A model generated the notes under the pieces. The model made no database searches and was not told the origin of the DNA. It was given only the letters and a program-made list of their open reading frames with translations. The translations under genes and the position numbers were made by a program. From Pseudomonas koreensis (GTDB taxonomy: Bacteria > Pseudomonadota > Gammaproteobacteria > Pseudomonadales > Pseudomonadaceae), in assembly GCF_024169245.1 (NCBI RefSeq), contig NZ_JALJWP010000001.1:3721501-3785500 (forward strand): a DNA stretch of 64,000 nucleotides, written 5' to 3'. Shown in pieces: positions 53,024 to 62,504 of the stretch (its first letter is position 1; every line of letters begins with the position of its first letter).

Positions 53024-54235
53024 ATGACTGCCCAAGTAATTGATAACCCGACAGCCCAGTCCATGGGCACGTCCTCGGCTGGCGAGCAGCCGGCGTACTG
53101 GAGCGGCGTGTTCGCGATGACCTTGTGTGTATTCGCGCTGATCGCTTCCGAATTCATGCCGGTCAGTCTGCTCACGCCGATGGCAACGGATTTGCACATC
53201 AGCGAAGGCCTGGCCGGATACGGCATCGCCATTTCCGGCGCGTTCGCGGTGCTGACCAGCCTGACGATCACCAGGCTCGCCGGCTCCATGGATCGCAAGA
53301 GCCTGTTGCTGCTGTTGACCGCGCTGATGTGCGCCTCCGGGCTGGTGGTCGCTCTGGCGCCCAACTACACGGTGTACATGATCGGCCGCGCATTGATCGG
53401 CGTGGTGATCGGCGGCTTCTGGTCGATGTCGGCGGCGCTGGCCATGCGCCTGGTGCCGCCTGCCAGCGTGCCTAAGGCTCTGGCGATTTTTAACGGCGGC
53501 AATGCTTTGGCCACGGTGGTGGCGGCGCCGTTGGGCAGTTATCTCGGCATTCTGATGGGCTGGCGCGGGGCGTTTTTCTGCCTGATACCGGTGGCGCTGA
53601 TTGCGCTGCTCTGGCAGTGGATCAGCCTGCCCGCGCTCCCCGCTGCGCCGCGCAAGGCGAATGCTGGCAATGTTTTCGCCTTGTTCAAAAGTCGCCGGGT
53701 GGCGTTGGGCATGTTCGGCGCCGGGCTGTTCTTCATGGGCCAGTTCGTGCTGTTCACCTATCTGCGACCGTTTCTCGAAACTGTTACCCGGGTCGACGTT
53801 TCGGTGCTGTCGATGATTCTGCTGGTCATTGGTGTGGCCGGGTTCATCGGCACCGTGGTCATCGGGTCAGTGCTGAAGTCAGGTTTGTACAGAGTGGTGA
53901 TCGCCATTCCGCTGTTGATGGCGATGATCGCTGTGGCGCTGATCGGGCTGGGCAGCTCAGTGATCGCGGCATTCGTGTTGCTGGGCTTATGGGGATTGAT
54001 CGCGACCGCCGCGCCGGTCGGCTGGTGGTCGTGGCTGGCGCGCACGCTGCCCGACGATGCCGAAGCGGGCGGTGGGTTGATGGTGGCGGTGGTGCAGTTG
54101 TCGATCGCTTCGGGGTCTACCGTCGGCGGTCTGCTGTTCGACGGCAGCGGTTATCGGCTGACCTTCTTCGCCAGCGCGGCGTTGCTGGTGCTGGCGGCGC
54201 TGATGACGTGGCTGACGTCGCGGCAGACAGCCTGA
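53024..54235 (+). CDS. MFS transporter, arabinose/purine efflux (AraJ/NepI)-like
   Basis: The 403-residue, twelve-helix protein begins FAMTLCVFALIASEFMPVSLLTPMATDLHISEG, the pattern of the sugar-efflux-type DHA1 subfamily, and has the loop MDRKSLLLLLTAL. The ATG at 53024 is used because an earlier in-frame codon adds twelve residues without support. It is divergent from a LysR regulator, which is the usual arrangement. Substrate unknown. Confidence 0.88.
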   Translation: MTAQVIDNPTAQSMGTSSAGEQPAYWSGVFAMTLCVFALIASEFMPVSLLTPMATDLHISEGLAGYGIAISGAFAVLTSLTITRLAGSMDRKSLLLLLTALMCASGLVVALAPNYTVYMIGRALIGVVIGGFWSMSAALAMRLVPPASVPKALAIFNGGNALATVVAAPLGSYLGILMGWRGAFFCLIPVALIALLWQWISLPALPAAPRKANAGNVFALFKSRRVALGMFGAGLFFMGQFVLFTYLRPFLETVTRVDVSVLSMILLVIGVAGFIGTVVIGSVLKSGLYRVVIAIPLLMAMIAVALIGLGSSVIAAFVLLGLWGLIATAAPVGWWSWLARTLPDDAEAGGGLMVAVVQLSIASGSTVGGLLFDGSGYRLTFFASAALLVLAALMTWLTSRQTA

Positions 54236-54236
54236 C

Positions 54237-54395
54237 TCAGCTTTCGATGTTCTCGACCGGCGCCTGCGCAGCTTCGGCTTCCAGCTTCAGGCGATCGGCC
54301 TTGCAGATATATTTGGGCTTTTTCGGCGCCAGTTTGGCGTTGGCCTTTTTGGCCTTTTCCTTGAACAGCTGCTGTAGCTTCTTTTGACGATTCAT
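54237..54395 (-). CDS. DUF2986-like small basic protein
   Basis: The 52-residue protein is rich in lysine and alanine (MNRQKKLQQLFKEKAKKANAKLAPKKPKYICKADRLKLEAEA), which matches the DUF2986 pattern of 'AKKANAK' and 'KPKYICKADR'. It may bind nucleic acid or ribosomes, but no function is known. It ends one base from the end of the opposing MFS gene. Confidence 0.82.
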   Translation of the reverse strand: MNRQKKLQQLFKEKAKKANAKLAPKKPKYICKADRLKLEAEAAQAPVENIES

Positions 54396-54513
54396 GATTT
54401 TTCGATTGCGGGTGGAGAGGGTGGGAATCCTGACGCAAGGCCGAGTGGTCAGCAAGGAGAAATCCACTAAGCTGAGCACAATGCTTCAGACCCGCGAACC
54501 GAAGGAACCGTCC

Positions 54514-55002
54514 ATGAGAAAAGCTCGCAGATTGATTGCCGCGTTATCCTGCCTCGCGCTGATAGTGGGCAGCACGACGGCGCTGGCCGACCCCGGCAAT
54601 GGCAAGGGCCAGGGTGGACAGGGCAACGGCAAAGGCAAACCGCAGAACGTGCAGGATCACGGCAAACAGGGCGGGGGCGGCCAAGGCAATGGCAACAAGG
54701 GCCAGCAATCCTCGGGCAATCGCGGCGGCGGTCCGAGCGTTGACCGGGGCAATATTCTCGGCATCATCGATGGTTATCGCGGATACTGGAATCCGGAACC
54801 GCCGCTACCACCCGGCATTCAAAAGAATCTGGCGCGGGGCAAACCGTTGCCCCCGGGCATCGCCAAGAAGCTGGACGGGCGGATGCTCGGCCACTTGCCT
54901 CACTATGATGGCTACGAATGGCAACAGGTGGGCACCGACCTGATTCTCGTTGCGCTGGCCACCGGGCTGGTTTACGAAATTCTCAATGGTGCGTTCGATT
55001 AA
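54514..55002 (+). CDS. CigR/RcnB-like secreted protein
   Basis: The 162-residue protein has a signal peptide (MRKARRLIAALSCLALIVGSTTALA), a glycine/asparagine/lysine-rich low-complexity segment (PGNGKGQGGQGNGKGKPQN), and a C-terminal unit with PPGIQKNLARGKPLPPGIAKKLDGR and GYEWQQVGTDLILVALATGLVYEIL. This is the arrangement of the CigR family ('anti-virulence regulator') and RcnB-like periplasmic proteins. The ATG at 54514 heads the signal peptide. Function here is not known. Confidence 0.82.
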   Translation: MRKARRLIAALSCLALIVGSTTALADPGNGKGQGGQGNGKGKPQNVQDHGKQGGGGQGNGNKGQQSSGNRGGGPSVDRGNILGIIDGYRGYWNPEPPLPPGIQKNLARGKPLPPGIAKKLDGRMLGHLPHYDGYEWQQVGTDLILVALATGLVYEILNGAFD

Positions 55003-55153
55003 TTCGCGGTGAGGAGTGGCAGCATGTGCCGCTCCTTTTTATGCGTGTATTGCTGCAAGCTGTGCAGCAATGAACTGCATTCATTCCGGCTTGTTCGTGG
55101 AATCCTGAGCTTTCAGACTGAGCTGAACGATAAACGACTGAACGGAGATCAAC

Positions 55154-56128
55154 ATGGTCAACGCAATCCGCTTCACCGAAACGGGCGCTCCGGATGTGTT
55201 GCAACTGCAAACGGTCAGCGAGCAAGCCCCCGGTCCCGGCGAAGTCTGGCTGGAGCAAGAGGCGGTGGGCGTCAATTACCTCGACGTCAGCCAACGCAAA
55301 GGGGCGGTGCCGGTGGCGCTGCCATCCGGGCTGGGTCTGGAAGGCGCGGGCCGGGTTTCGGTTGTCGGTGCTGGTGTGAGCAATGTCCGCGTGGGGGATC
55401 GGGTCGCTTACGCTACGGGTCCTTTGGGCGGTTACGCCTCGGCGCGGTTGTTTCCGGCAGAGCGGCTGGTGAAAATCCCCGAGGAGTTGTCGTTCGAAGA
55501 CGCGGCGGCGGTGCTGTTCAAGGGCATCACTGCGCAATACCTGCTGAAAGCGACTTACCCGGTCGGGCCGGGCACGACGATGCTGCTATATGGCGTCGCG
55601 GGAGGGCTGGGGGAAATCATGGTGCCGTGGGCCAAGCACCTTGGCGCGACGGTGATCGGTGTGGTGTCGAAACAGGCCAGTGTCGACAAGGCTCGCGCGT
55701 CGGGCTGTGACGAAGTGCTGGTGTTCAATGCCGAGACCCTCGCCGCCGATGTGTTGCGTATCACCGACGGGCTCAAGGTCGACGTGGTGTATGACCCGAT
55801 TGGCCGGGTGTCTTTTCAGGCGTCGCTGGACAGCTTGCGCCCACGCGGACTGATGGTCTCGTTCGGCGCACAGACCGGCGCGCCGGCAGCGGTGGATATG
55901 GCCACGCTCAACGCCAAGGGCTCGCTGTTCCTGACCCGTCCATCGCTGGCCGCACACACAGCCACAACTGCGGAATATCAGGAACGTGCGCAAGATGTGT
56001 TGGCCGCTGTTGCCGCCAGTATCATCACGCCGCAGATCCGTGCGCGTTATCCATTGGCCGATGCGGCGCGAGCGCATGCCGATCTCGAGTCGGGGCGATC
56101 ATCAGGGGCGATCATTCTAAAACCATGA
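55154..56128 (+). CDS. Quinone oxidoreductase (QOR)-like MDR enzyme
   Basis: The 324-residue protein has QOR motifs: VGVNYLDVSQRKG, GLGLEGAGRVSVVGAGV, LLYGVAGGLGEIMVPWAKHLGATVIGVV (NADPH-binding) and SFGAQTGAPAAVD. It is zinc-independent. Its stop overlaps the ATG of the LysR gene (ATGA), so the regulator is probably co-translated. Confidence 0.92.
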   Translation: MVNAIRFTETGAPDVLQLQTVSEQAPGPGEVWLEQEAVGVNYLDVSQRKGAVPVALPSGLGLEGAGRVSVVGAGVSNVRVGDRVAYATGPLGGYASARLFPAERLVKIPEELSFEDAAAVLFKGITAQYLLKATYPVGPGTTMLLYGVAGGLGEIMVPWAKHLGATVIGVVSKQASVDKARASGCDEVLVFNAETLAADVLRITDGLKVDVVYDPIGRVSFQASLDSLRPRGLMVSFGAQTGAPAAVDMATLNAKGSLFLTRPSLAAHTATTAEYQERAQDVLAAVAASIITPQIRARYPLADAARAHADLESGRSSGAIILKP

Positions 56129-57051
56129 ATCTGGATGTTCTGAGCAATCCCCACAGCGATGAGATCGCTGCCTTTCTCGCCGTCGCCGCACAAGGCTCGT
56201 TTGTCGCGGCGGGCCGTTTGTTGCAACGCCATCCGACCATCGTGTCCAAGCGCCTCGCCGCCATCGAGAAACGTCTGGGCGTGCGGCTGGTCGAGCGCTC
56301 GACCCGACATGTGCGCATCACCGAGGCCGGCCTGCAACTCGAACAGCGCCTGCGCGCAGCCGTCGAGCTGATGAACGAGGCGCAGCAACAAGCGGTGCAG
56401 GGCGCCAGCGAAGTGCGCGGCACGTTGCGCCTGGCCTTGCCGGCGGCGATGGGGCGCTTGTGGCTGGGGCCGCTGCTGCCGGAATTTCTCAAGGCCCATC
56501 CGCACGTTTCGGTAATCGCCGATTACAGCGAAGGCCTCGTCGACATCATCGAGCAGGGCTTTGATGCGGCCATCCGCATCGGCGAACTGGACGACAATCG
56601 GCTGATCGCGAAAAAGCTCAGCGACCACCGACGGATTCTCTGTGCATCGCCGGCCTACATCGACGCGCACGGCATGCCGCAAACCCCGCAGGATCTGCTG
56701 CAGCACAATTGCCTGCGCTTCAGCGGGCTGGCGTCGTTCCCGTTGTGGCGCCTGTATCGCGGCAACGAACTGCAGACCATCACCCCTCGCGGCAATCTGA
56801 CCGCCAGCGACAGCGAATCCCTGCTCGCCGCCGCCCGCGCCGACGCCGGCATACTCGGCGCTGGCGACTGGCTGATGAGCCGCGAGTTGGCGGCTGGGCG
56901 GTTGATCCAGGTGCTGCCCGACTGGCAGCTGGATTCGGCGGGCGGCGTTTATCTGGTCAGACCGTCATCACGGTTTCCGGCGGCGGCGGTGGTGGCGTTC
57001 AAGGAATGGATCGAAGCGAAATTCGATCCGGCGCCACCTTGGGCCCTCTGA
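56125..57051 (+). CDS. LysR-family transcriptional regulator
   Basis: The 308-residue protein has a full LysR DNA-binding region (IAAFLAVAAQGSFVAAGRLLQRHPTIVSKRLAAIEKRLGVRLVERSTRHVRITEAGLQLEQRL) and substrate-binding domain. It overlaps the quinone reductase by four bases, an arrangement seen for QOR regulators. It may control its own operon. Confidence 0.9.
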   Translation: MNLDVLSNPHSDEIAAFLAVAAQGSFVAAGRLLQRHPTIVSKRLAAIEKRLGVRLVERSTRHVRITEAGLQLEQRLRAAVELMNEAQQQAVQGASEVRGTLRLALPAAMGRLWLGPLLPEFLKAHPHVSVIADYSEGLVDIIEQGFDAAIRIGELDDNRLIAKKLSDHRRILCASPAYIDAHGMPQTPQDLLQHNCLRFSGLASFPLWRLYRGNELQTITPRGNLTASDSESLLAAARADAGILGAGDWLMSRELAAGRLIQVLPDWQLDSAGGVYLVRPSSRFPAAAVVAFKEWIEAKFDPAPPWAL

Positions 57052-57081
57052 ACACCACAGCCTTCAGCGCCACCCCCGCCC

Positions 57082-57173
57082 CTGTAGGAGTGAGCCTGCT
57101 CGCGATAGCGGAGTGTCAGTCATAGTTGATCTGGCTGACCTGACGCTATCGCGAGCAGGCTCACTCCTACAGG
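57082..57173. repeat. REP pair (inverted), unit 1
   Basis: CTGTAGGAGTGAGCCTGCTC at one end and GAGCAGGCTCACTCCTACAG at the other, in opposite orientation with about 50 bases between, so a BIME-like pair. Confidence 0.88.
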
Positions 57174-57216
57174 GTTTGTGGTTTACTCAGAAAATTCCGA
57201 ACACCACAAATCCAAT

Positions 57217-57306
57217 TGTAGGAGTGAGCCTGCTCGCGAAAGCAGAGTGTCAGTCATAGATGCTCTGGCTGACCTGACGCTATCGCGAGCAGGCTCACTC
57301 CTACAG
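57217..57306. repeat. REP pair (inverted), unit 2
   Basis: A second, similar pair. Both units are preceded by GAACACCACA, so the block of roughly 150 bases seems to be duplicated. Confidence 0.88.
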
Positions 57307-57361
57307 AGTTCGCGGTGTGTTCGGGATTGCGCCCACACAGGAAATCCAGTGTCGGCGGCAC

Positions 57362-57390
57362 AAAAAAAGCCCGGCATCGATGCCGGGCTT
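57362..57390 (-). terminator. Intrinsic terminator of the hemerythrin gene
   Basis: AGCCCGGCATCGATGCCGGGCT hairpin followed on the minus strand by a T-run (plus strand AAAAAAA at 57362). Confidence 0.85.
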
Positions 57391-57406
57391 CGGGGTCTTC
57401 CGCGCT

Positions 57407-57883
57407 TTAAGCGGCGATGTTGTTGGCCGCCATTTCCTTTTTGTGGCTCGCCTTCAGGGCTTCCATTTGCGCGCCCAGTTCCTCGAGCTTGGCTTTGCCC
57501 AGAAGCTTTTGCGCTTTGGGAAACATTTCCTCTTCTTCCTCTTCGATGTGGTGCTCCAGCAGCTCCTTGACCACTTTGACCCGGCCGGCGAATTCCGGGG
57601 TGCCTGGATCCGTCTCTTTCAGATCAGGCAGTACCAGCGAATCCACAGTGCGGTGCTCTTCCTTGGCTTCGTAGTACATGATGTCTTCTTCCTTGCTGCC
57701 GGCTTCCTTGAACGCGGGATACAGGATCTCTTCTTCCAGGCGGGTATGGATGGTGATTTCCATTTCCAGTTTGCCCAGCAACTCGACGCGTTTTTTCAGC
57801 GCACGGTCGGTGGATTCACTCAGTTGGCTGAGGATGGCTTTTACTTTTTCATGGTCGGCTTTGAGAAGGTCGATGGCATTCAT
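57407..57883 (-). CDS. Hemerythrin-domain protein
   Basis: The 158-residue protein has the hemerythrin HHE pattern: MNAIDLLKADHEKVKAILSQL (His11), IHTRLEEEILYPAF (His47/Glu51), EEHRTVDSLV and VKELLEHHIEEEEEEMFPK, with a long acidic run in the last. It probably binds two iron atoms and responds to oxygen or nitric oxide. The C-terminal helix is lysine-rich. It ends just before a strong terminator. Confidence 0.9.
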   Translation of the reverse strand: MNAIDLLKADHEKVKAILSQLSESTDRALKKRVELLGKLEMEITIHTRLEEEILYPAFKEAGSKEEDIMYYEAKEEHRTVDSLVLPDLKETDPGTPEFAGRVKVVKELLEHHIEEEEEEMFPKAQKLLGKAKLEELGAQMEALKASHKKEMAANNIAA

Positions 57884-58140
57884 TTTTTGTCGCCTCTGCT
57901 TTTCACGGATTGAACACAGCGTTCTTTTTTTCGCGCTGCTGTGTATTCAGGGAGAGGCTATCGCATGACTCATGCCAACTCGGCGATCGAGCTTACCCCG
58001 CGTAAATAAAGGGCTGGCGTAAAAGAAGGCACAACGCCTTCGTGCAACCTGCAAGAAAACTTCTCGGCGGACATTGCATATAACAAGCCCGGCAAATGCC
58101 GGGCTGTGGATGATGCTTGAAACAGGCCTGCGCGGGTGCT
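57884..58140. other. Intergenic stretch with short hairpin
   Basis: No gene seen. AGCCCGGC/GCCGGGCT (58086-58105) forms a hairpin downstream of the minus-strand PLDc_N gene, and is likely its terminator. Confidence 0.55.
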
Positions 58141-58356
58141 TCAGCGGTTGGCCTGCGAAGGCGAAACGCGCCCGATATGCTTGGGTCCCGCCAGTGCCCA
58201 AGCGATCAGGCCGAACAGCGGCACGAACACGATCAGCACGATCCACACGCCTTTGCTGCTGGATTTCCCCTGGCTTTTGCGCACCCGGTTGATGGCCCAA
58301 AGCTCGATCAGCACGAGAATGACCGCTAACACGATCCACACGGTTTCGATTTGCAT
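58141..58356 (-). CDS. PLDc_N-domain small membrane protein
   Basis: The 71-residue protein (VWIVLAVILVLIELWAINRVRKSQGKSSSKGVWIVLIVFVPLFGLIAWALAGPKHIGR) is a paralogue of the protein at 15872-16099: two membrane helices with the conserved pattern P(L/V)(F/L)GLIxWxxAGP. Function unknown. Confidence 0.82.
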   Translation of the reverse strand: MQIETVWIVLAVILVLIELWAINRVRKSQGKSSSKGVWIVLIVFVPLFGLIAWALAGPKHIGRVSPSQANR

Positions 58357-58479
58357 AGGCTTAACTCCTGATGGTCTGTGCGTTAGGCGACGAGAGGGGC
58401 GTTGGGTTCATTCTTTTTGCCCGGCGGCGCTCACTTGAAAATACCGACTAGAGTTGTTAGCGCGGACACCGCACGTTCG

Positions 58480-58570
58480 TGTGGGAGCGAGCCTGCTCGC
58501 GAAAACGCAGTGTCAGGCACCATCATTTGAAACTGACACACCGCTTTCGCGAGCAGGCTCGCTCCTACAG
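58480..58570. repeat. REP pair (inverted)
   Basis: GTGGGAGCGAGCCTGCTCGC and its inverse GCGAGCAGGCTCGCTCCTAC with about 50 bases between, just upstream of the autotransporter gene. Confidence 0.88.
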
Positions 58571-58608
58571 TTTGCGCAGGCATTCAGCGTGAGACAGGGA
58601 GGTTTTCA

Positions 58609-61600
58609 ATGGACGGTTTTCATGGGCATGGCGCCCCGCACTTCATGCGCAGCGCCTTGCTGGTCGCCATGACCAATGCCCTGCTGTTGAGTGACGCACA
58701 GGCCGCTTGCGGGCCGCTGGCGGCCGGGGCTTATAGCGTTTCGCAAACGTGCCTTCCCGCCGCCGGCATCGACGCGACCATCGCCACCCAGCCCGGCACA
58801 ACCATCACCACCACCGCTGGTTCTTCGCTGTTGAGCAGAGGCAACAACGCCAACTCGACATTGAGCCTGAGCGGTACCACGATCAACAGCACACCGCCGA
58901 CAGCGGCGAATGCCGTGTTCGCCAACGTGATCGGCAGCAGCGGCAATGCCAGCCTGACGCTCGATGGCGGCAGCAACACGGTCAACGTCGGTGGCAACGG
59001 GCTGGACGCTTTGGCTATCACCAACGCCGGCACAGGTTCGTCGACGTTCTCGGTCACCCCCGGCACCACGCTGAATATCCTCAACACTGTGGTCGGCAAC
59101 GAGCACGACGGCATCGACATCAATGGCAGCGGCGGCGGGGCGATCAACGTTAACCATCAGGGCAGCGGTCAGATCACCTTGCTCGGTGGCAACGGCATCT
59201 GGACCAAGGCCACTGGCAGCGGCGCGACCAACGTCAATGTCGGCGCCGGGGTGAGCATTCTGGTCAACAACGACGATGCGCTATCCGCTGGCCCGCCGAT
59301 CGGTGATGAAACCTTGCCGACCGCTGGCATCGGCAACCACGCCGGCGTGCACACCCGCGCAGTCAGTGGCAACACTACCGTGGTCAGCGCCGCCAATGTG
59401 CAGAGTGTCGGCATGAACGCTTTCGGGATCTTCACTGAGGGCGGTAGCGGCAACACGCGTTTGACCAACAGCGGAACGATCACCACCAACGGCTTGAACG
59501 GTTTTGGCATTCGTTCGTTCTCGACGGTGGGCAGCATCGCCATCGTCAATAACGGCGCGATCACCACCACTGGCGGCGCTGCGCACGGCATCTACGCCAA
59601 TGACAACGTCGGCGCGACCGGTTCGATCAGTGTCGAAAACAACGCCGAACTCAACGTTGGCAGCACCGCCAATACTGCCGGCTCGCGGGCGATCTACATC
59701 ATCAAGCGTGGGACCGGCGATGCCAGCGTCACCGGTAGCGGCAATATCAACGTTTTCGGCAGCCCCAACACTACCCGCGCCTACGCAATCATCGTCAGTG
59801 CCGAGAACAACACCCTGATCGATTATTCCGGCGATCTGTTCGCCAGCGGCTTCGGCGCAGGCGGCATCCGTGTGGACTCGACCGGCGGCAATGTCCAGGT
59901 CAACTATCGCGGCGATCGCATCGAAACCTTGCACAGCAATGGCAACGGCATCTACGCCTCGACGCAGTCGCCCACCGGCACAGTGAATGTCGACGCTGGC
60001 GGCACGATCATCACCCATTCGGACGCTGGAACGGGCGATGGCAGTGGCATCGGCGCGTTCGGGATTCAGGCGCTGACCCTCGGCGGCGATGTCGGCATCC
60101 GCTTCACCGGCCCGCTGATCGACGTCAACGGCGCGGGAGCGGCGCTGCTGGCCGGTAACGCCTTCAACGGCGGCAGCGGCCTCGGCACGATCAATATCAG
60201 CAACAGCGGTGAACTGGTCGCGCGTGGCGATCAGCAGCGTGGCATTCGCACGCTGTCGGTCAGTGGCGCGCAGAACATCATCAACACCGGGACGATCCAG
60301 ACGCTCGGGGCCAGCAACAGTCAGGGCATTGTCGCCCAGGCCAGCGGCGCGGCGGATGTGACGGTAAGCAACAGCGGCGCGATCAGCGCACGCGGGACCG
60401 GCTCCTCGGCCATTGATGCGCTGACCGAGGGCGGCAACGTCAGCGTCAGCAACAGTGCGAGCCTGCAAGGTGGCTGGGCCGACAGCAGTGGGGTCGCCCT
60501 GGGCGGCGCCACGCAAACCCTGAACAACACTGGTGTCATCGGTGGGCTCAGCGATTCGGCGGTGCGCGCCGATGCGACCACGCCTGGCAGCACCTTCGCG
60601 CTGAACAACACCGGTCAGATCACCGGCTCGGTGAGTGCCGTCAGCGCCAGCAGCACAGTTGCCAACAGCGGCACGTGGATTCTGCGGAATTTTTTCGACA
60701 GCAGCGGCAGCGGCACTCGCGACAGCTGGAACGTCGCGGTGAGCAACCTTGGCACGGCGGGCTCCAGCAGTATCGACAACAGCGGCCTGATTCAACTGGC
60801 GGCGCAACCGGCGAGCGGCATCGTCAACTTCAGCAGCAGCGGCGCTTATCTGCCGTTGGGGCAAACCGCCAACACGCCGAAACCGGGCGGCGCGGTGCAG
60901 GGGCAGATACTCGGCGTCAGCCGTTTCAGCAACAGCGGCACGCTGGATCTGGCGGCGGGCGGTAATACGGTTGGCAATGTCTTGCTGATCAGCGGCGCCA
61001 ACAGCGCTGGCACCGATGGCGGCGGGGTGTTTGTGTCGAACGGCGGGCGCGTGCTGCTCAACACCACGCTCAATGACGGCGGGGCCAACAGCCTGTCCGA
61101 CATGCTGGTGGTGGACTCGACGGCAACCGCCAGCGGCGGCACCGGTGTCGTCGTGCGCAATGTCGGCGGGCAGGGCGATCTGACTCAGGGCAATGGCATT
61201 GCCGTGGTCGAGTTGCTGAATAAAACCGAAGCCGCGAGCGACGCCAACGCATTCCGCCTCGCCCGCCGTGTGGTCGCCGGGCCATATGAATATCGTCTGC
61301 AACAAGGCGCCGAGGATGGCAGCGCTCGGGATACCTGGTTCTTGCGTTCGGATGCGCTGACACCACCGAGCCCACCGGTTCCACCCGGTCCACCCGGCCC
61401 GGGCCCTGATCCAGCCCCCGATCCCGGCCCGGCGCCGGTACCCAATTATCGGCCCGAAGTGTCGCTCTACGGCGCCGTGCCCGCGCTGGCGCTGGTTTAC
61501 GGCCGGACCATGGTCGACACACTTCACGAACGGGTCGGCGAAGAACGCCTGAACCGTGGCGAGCCGTTGCCCAAATAAGATGAGTCGACCCTGGCGCCAT

Positions 61601-62445
61601 CGATGGGCTGGGGCCGGGTGATCTATCGCAGCGGCAAACAGGACGGCGATCGCAAGAATGCCTTGGGCAACACCCCGGAGTACAACTACGACCTGACCGC
61701 GTTTCAGGTCGGCACCGATCTCTATCGCAAAGTCCGCCCTGACGGCAGTCACGAACAGGCGGGCCTGTCGCTGTCGGCGGGCACCATCAATGCCGGCGTC
61801 AGCCATTACACACGCCGCGCCGCCGGCGAAGACACACTGCGCGCGTATGGTGTCGGCGCCTACTGGACGCACTTCGGCCCGTCCGGCTGGTACCTGGACG
61901 GCGTGGTGCAGGTCAATCGTTTCGACATCGAAGCCAAGCCCAATGACCTGGCAAAACTGAAAACCCGTGGCTGGGGCTACACCGCCTCGCTGGAAAACGG
62001 CTATCCCTATGAGTTTGATAAAAACTGGTACGTCGAGCCGCAGTTGCAGGCGATCTACAGCTACGTTGATCTGGACAGCAGCGACGACGCCGGCGCCAAG
62101 GTGCGTTTCAAGGACGTCGATTCGCTGGTTGGCCGCGCCGGCGTGCGCATCGCCAGGGACTGGGAAACCGAAGGCGTCGACAAGAGCGCGCGGCGCACCA
62201 ACGCGTGGATCCGCCCCAGCGTCTGGCATGAGTTCAAGGGCCAGCCGAAAACTGAATTTTCCTCTGAGTCGGGTTACATCCCGTTCGAGTCGGACATTCA
62301 GGGCACGTGGGGCGAGGTCAATGTCGGGGTCGATTATCAAGCCAACCAACGCACGACATTTACCGCGTCGGCCGGTTATCGGCAGGGCTTTGATGGCGAC
62401 AGCCATGGTTATGACGCAATGCTGGGTTTCAAAATAAATTTCTGA
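58609..62445 (+). pseudogene. Autotransporter (type V secretion) interrupted by an in-frame stop
   Basis: The first ORF (58609-61578, 989 residues) has a signal peptide (...ALLLSDAQA), a long beta-helix-type passenger with repeated N-S-G/N-T-G and GTI motifs, and a proline-rich linker (PPSPPVPPGPPGPGPDPAPDP). It ends at a TAA (61576-61578). The next ORF (61603-62445) is in the same frame and encodes the beta-barrel (GWGRVIYRSGKQDGD...), ending in F (MLGFKINF), the C-terminal signature of outer-membrane barrels. A single nonsense change therefore separates passenger and barrel; without readthrough there would be no export. GGAGG precedes the ATG at 58609. Confidence 0.85.
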
Positions 62446-62504
62446 ATGCCGCTGCGGCCTATATCCTCTGCGCCACATGTTTAGGCTGGAACAGGGACAG
62501 GGCA

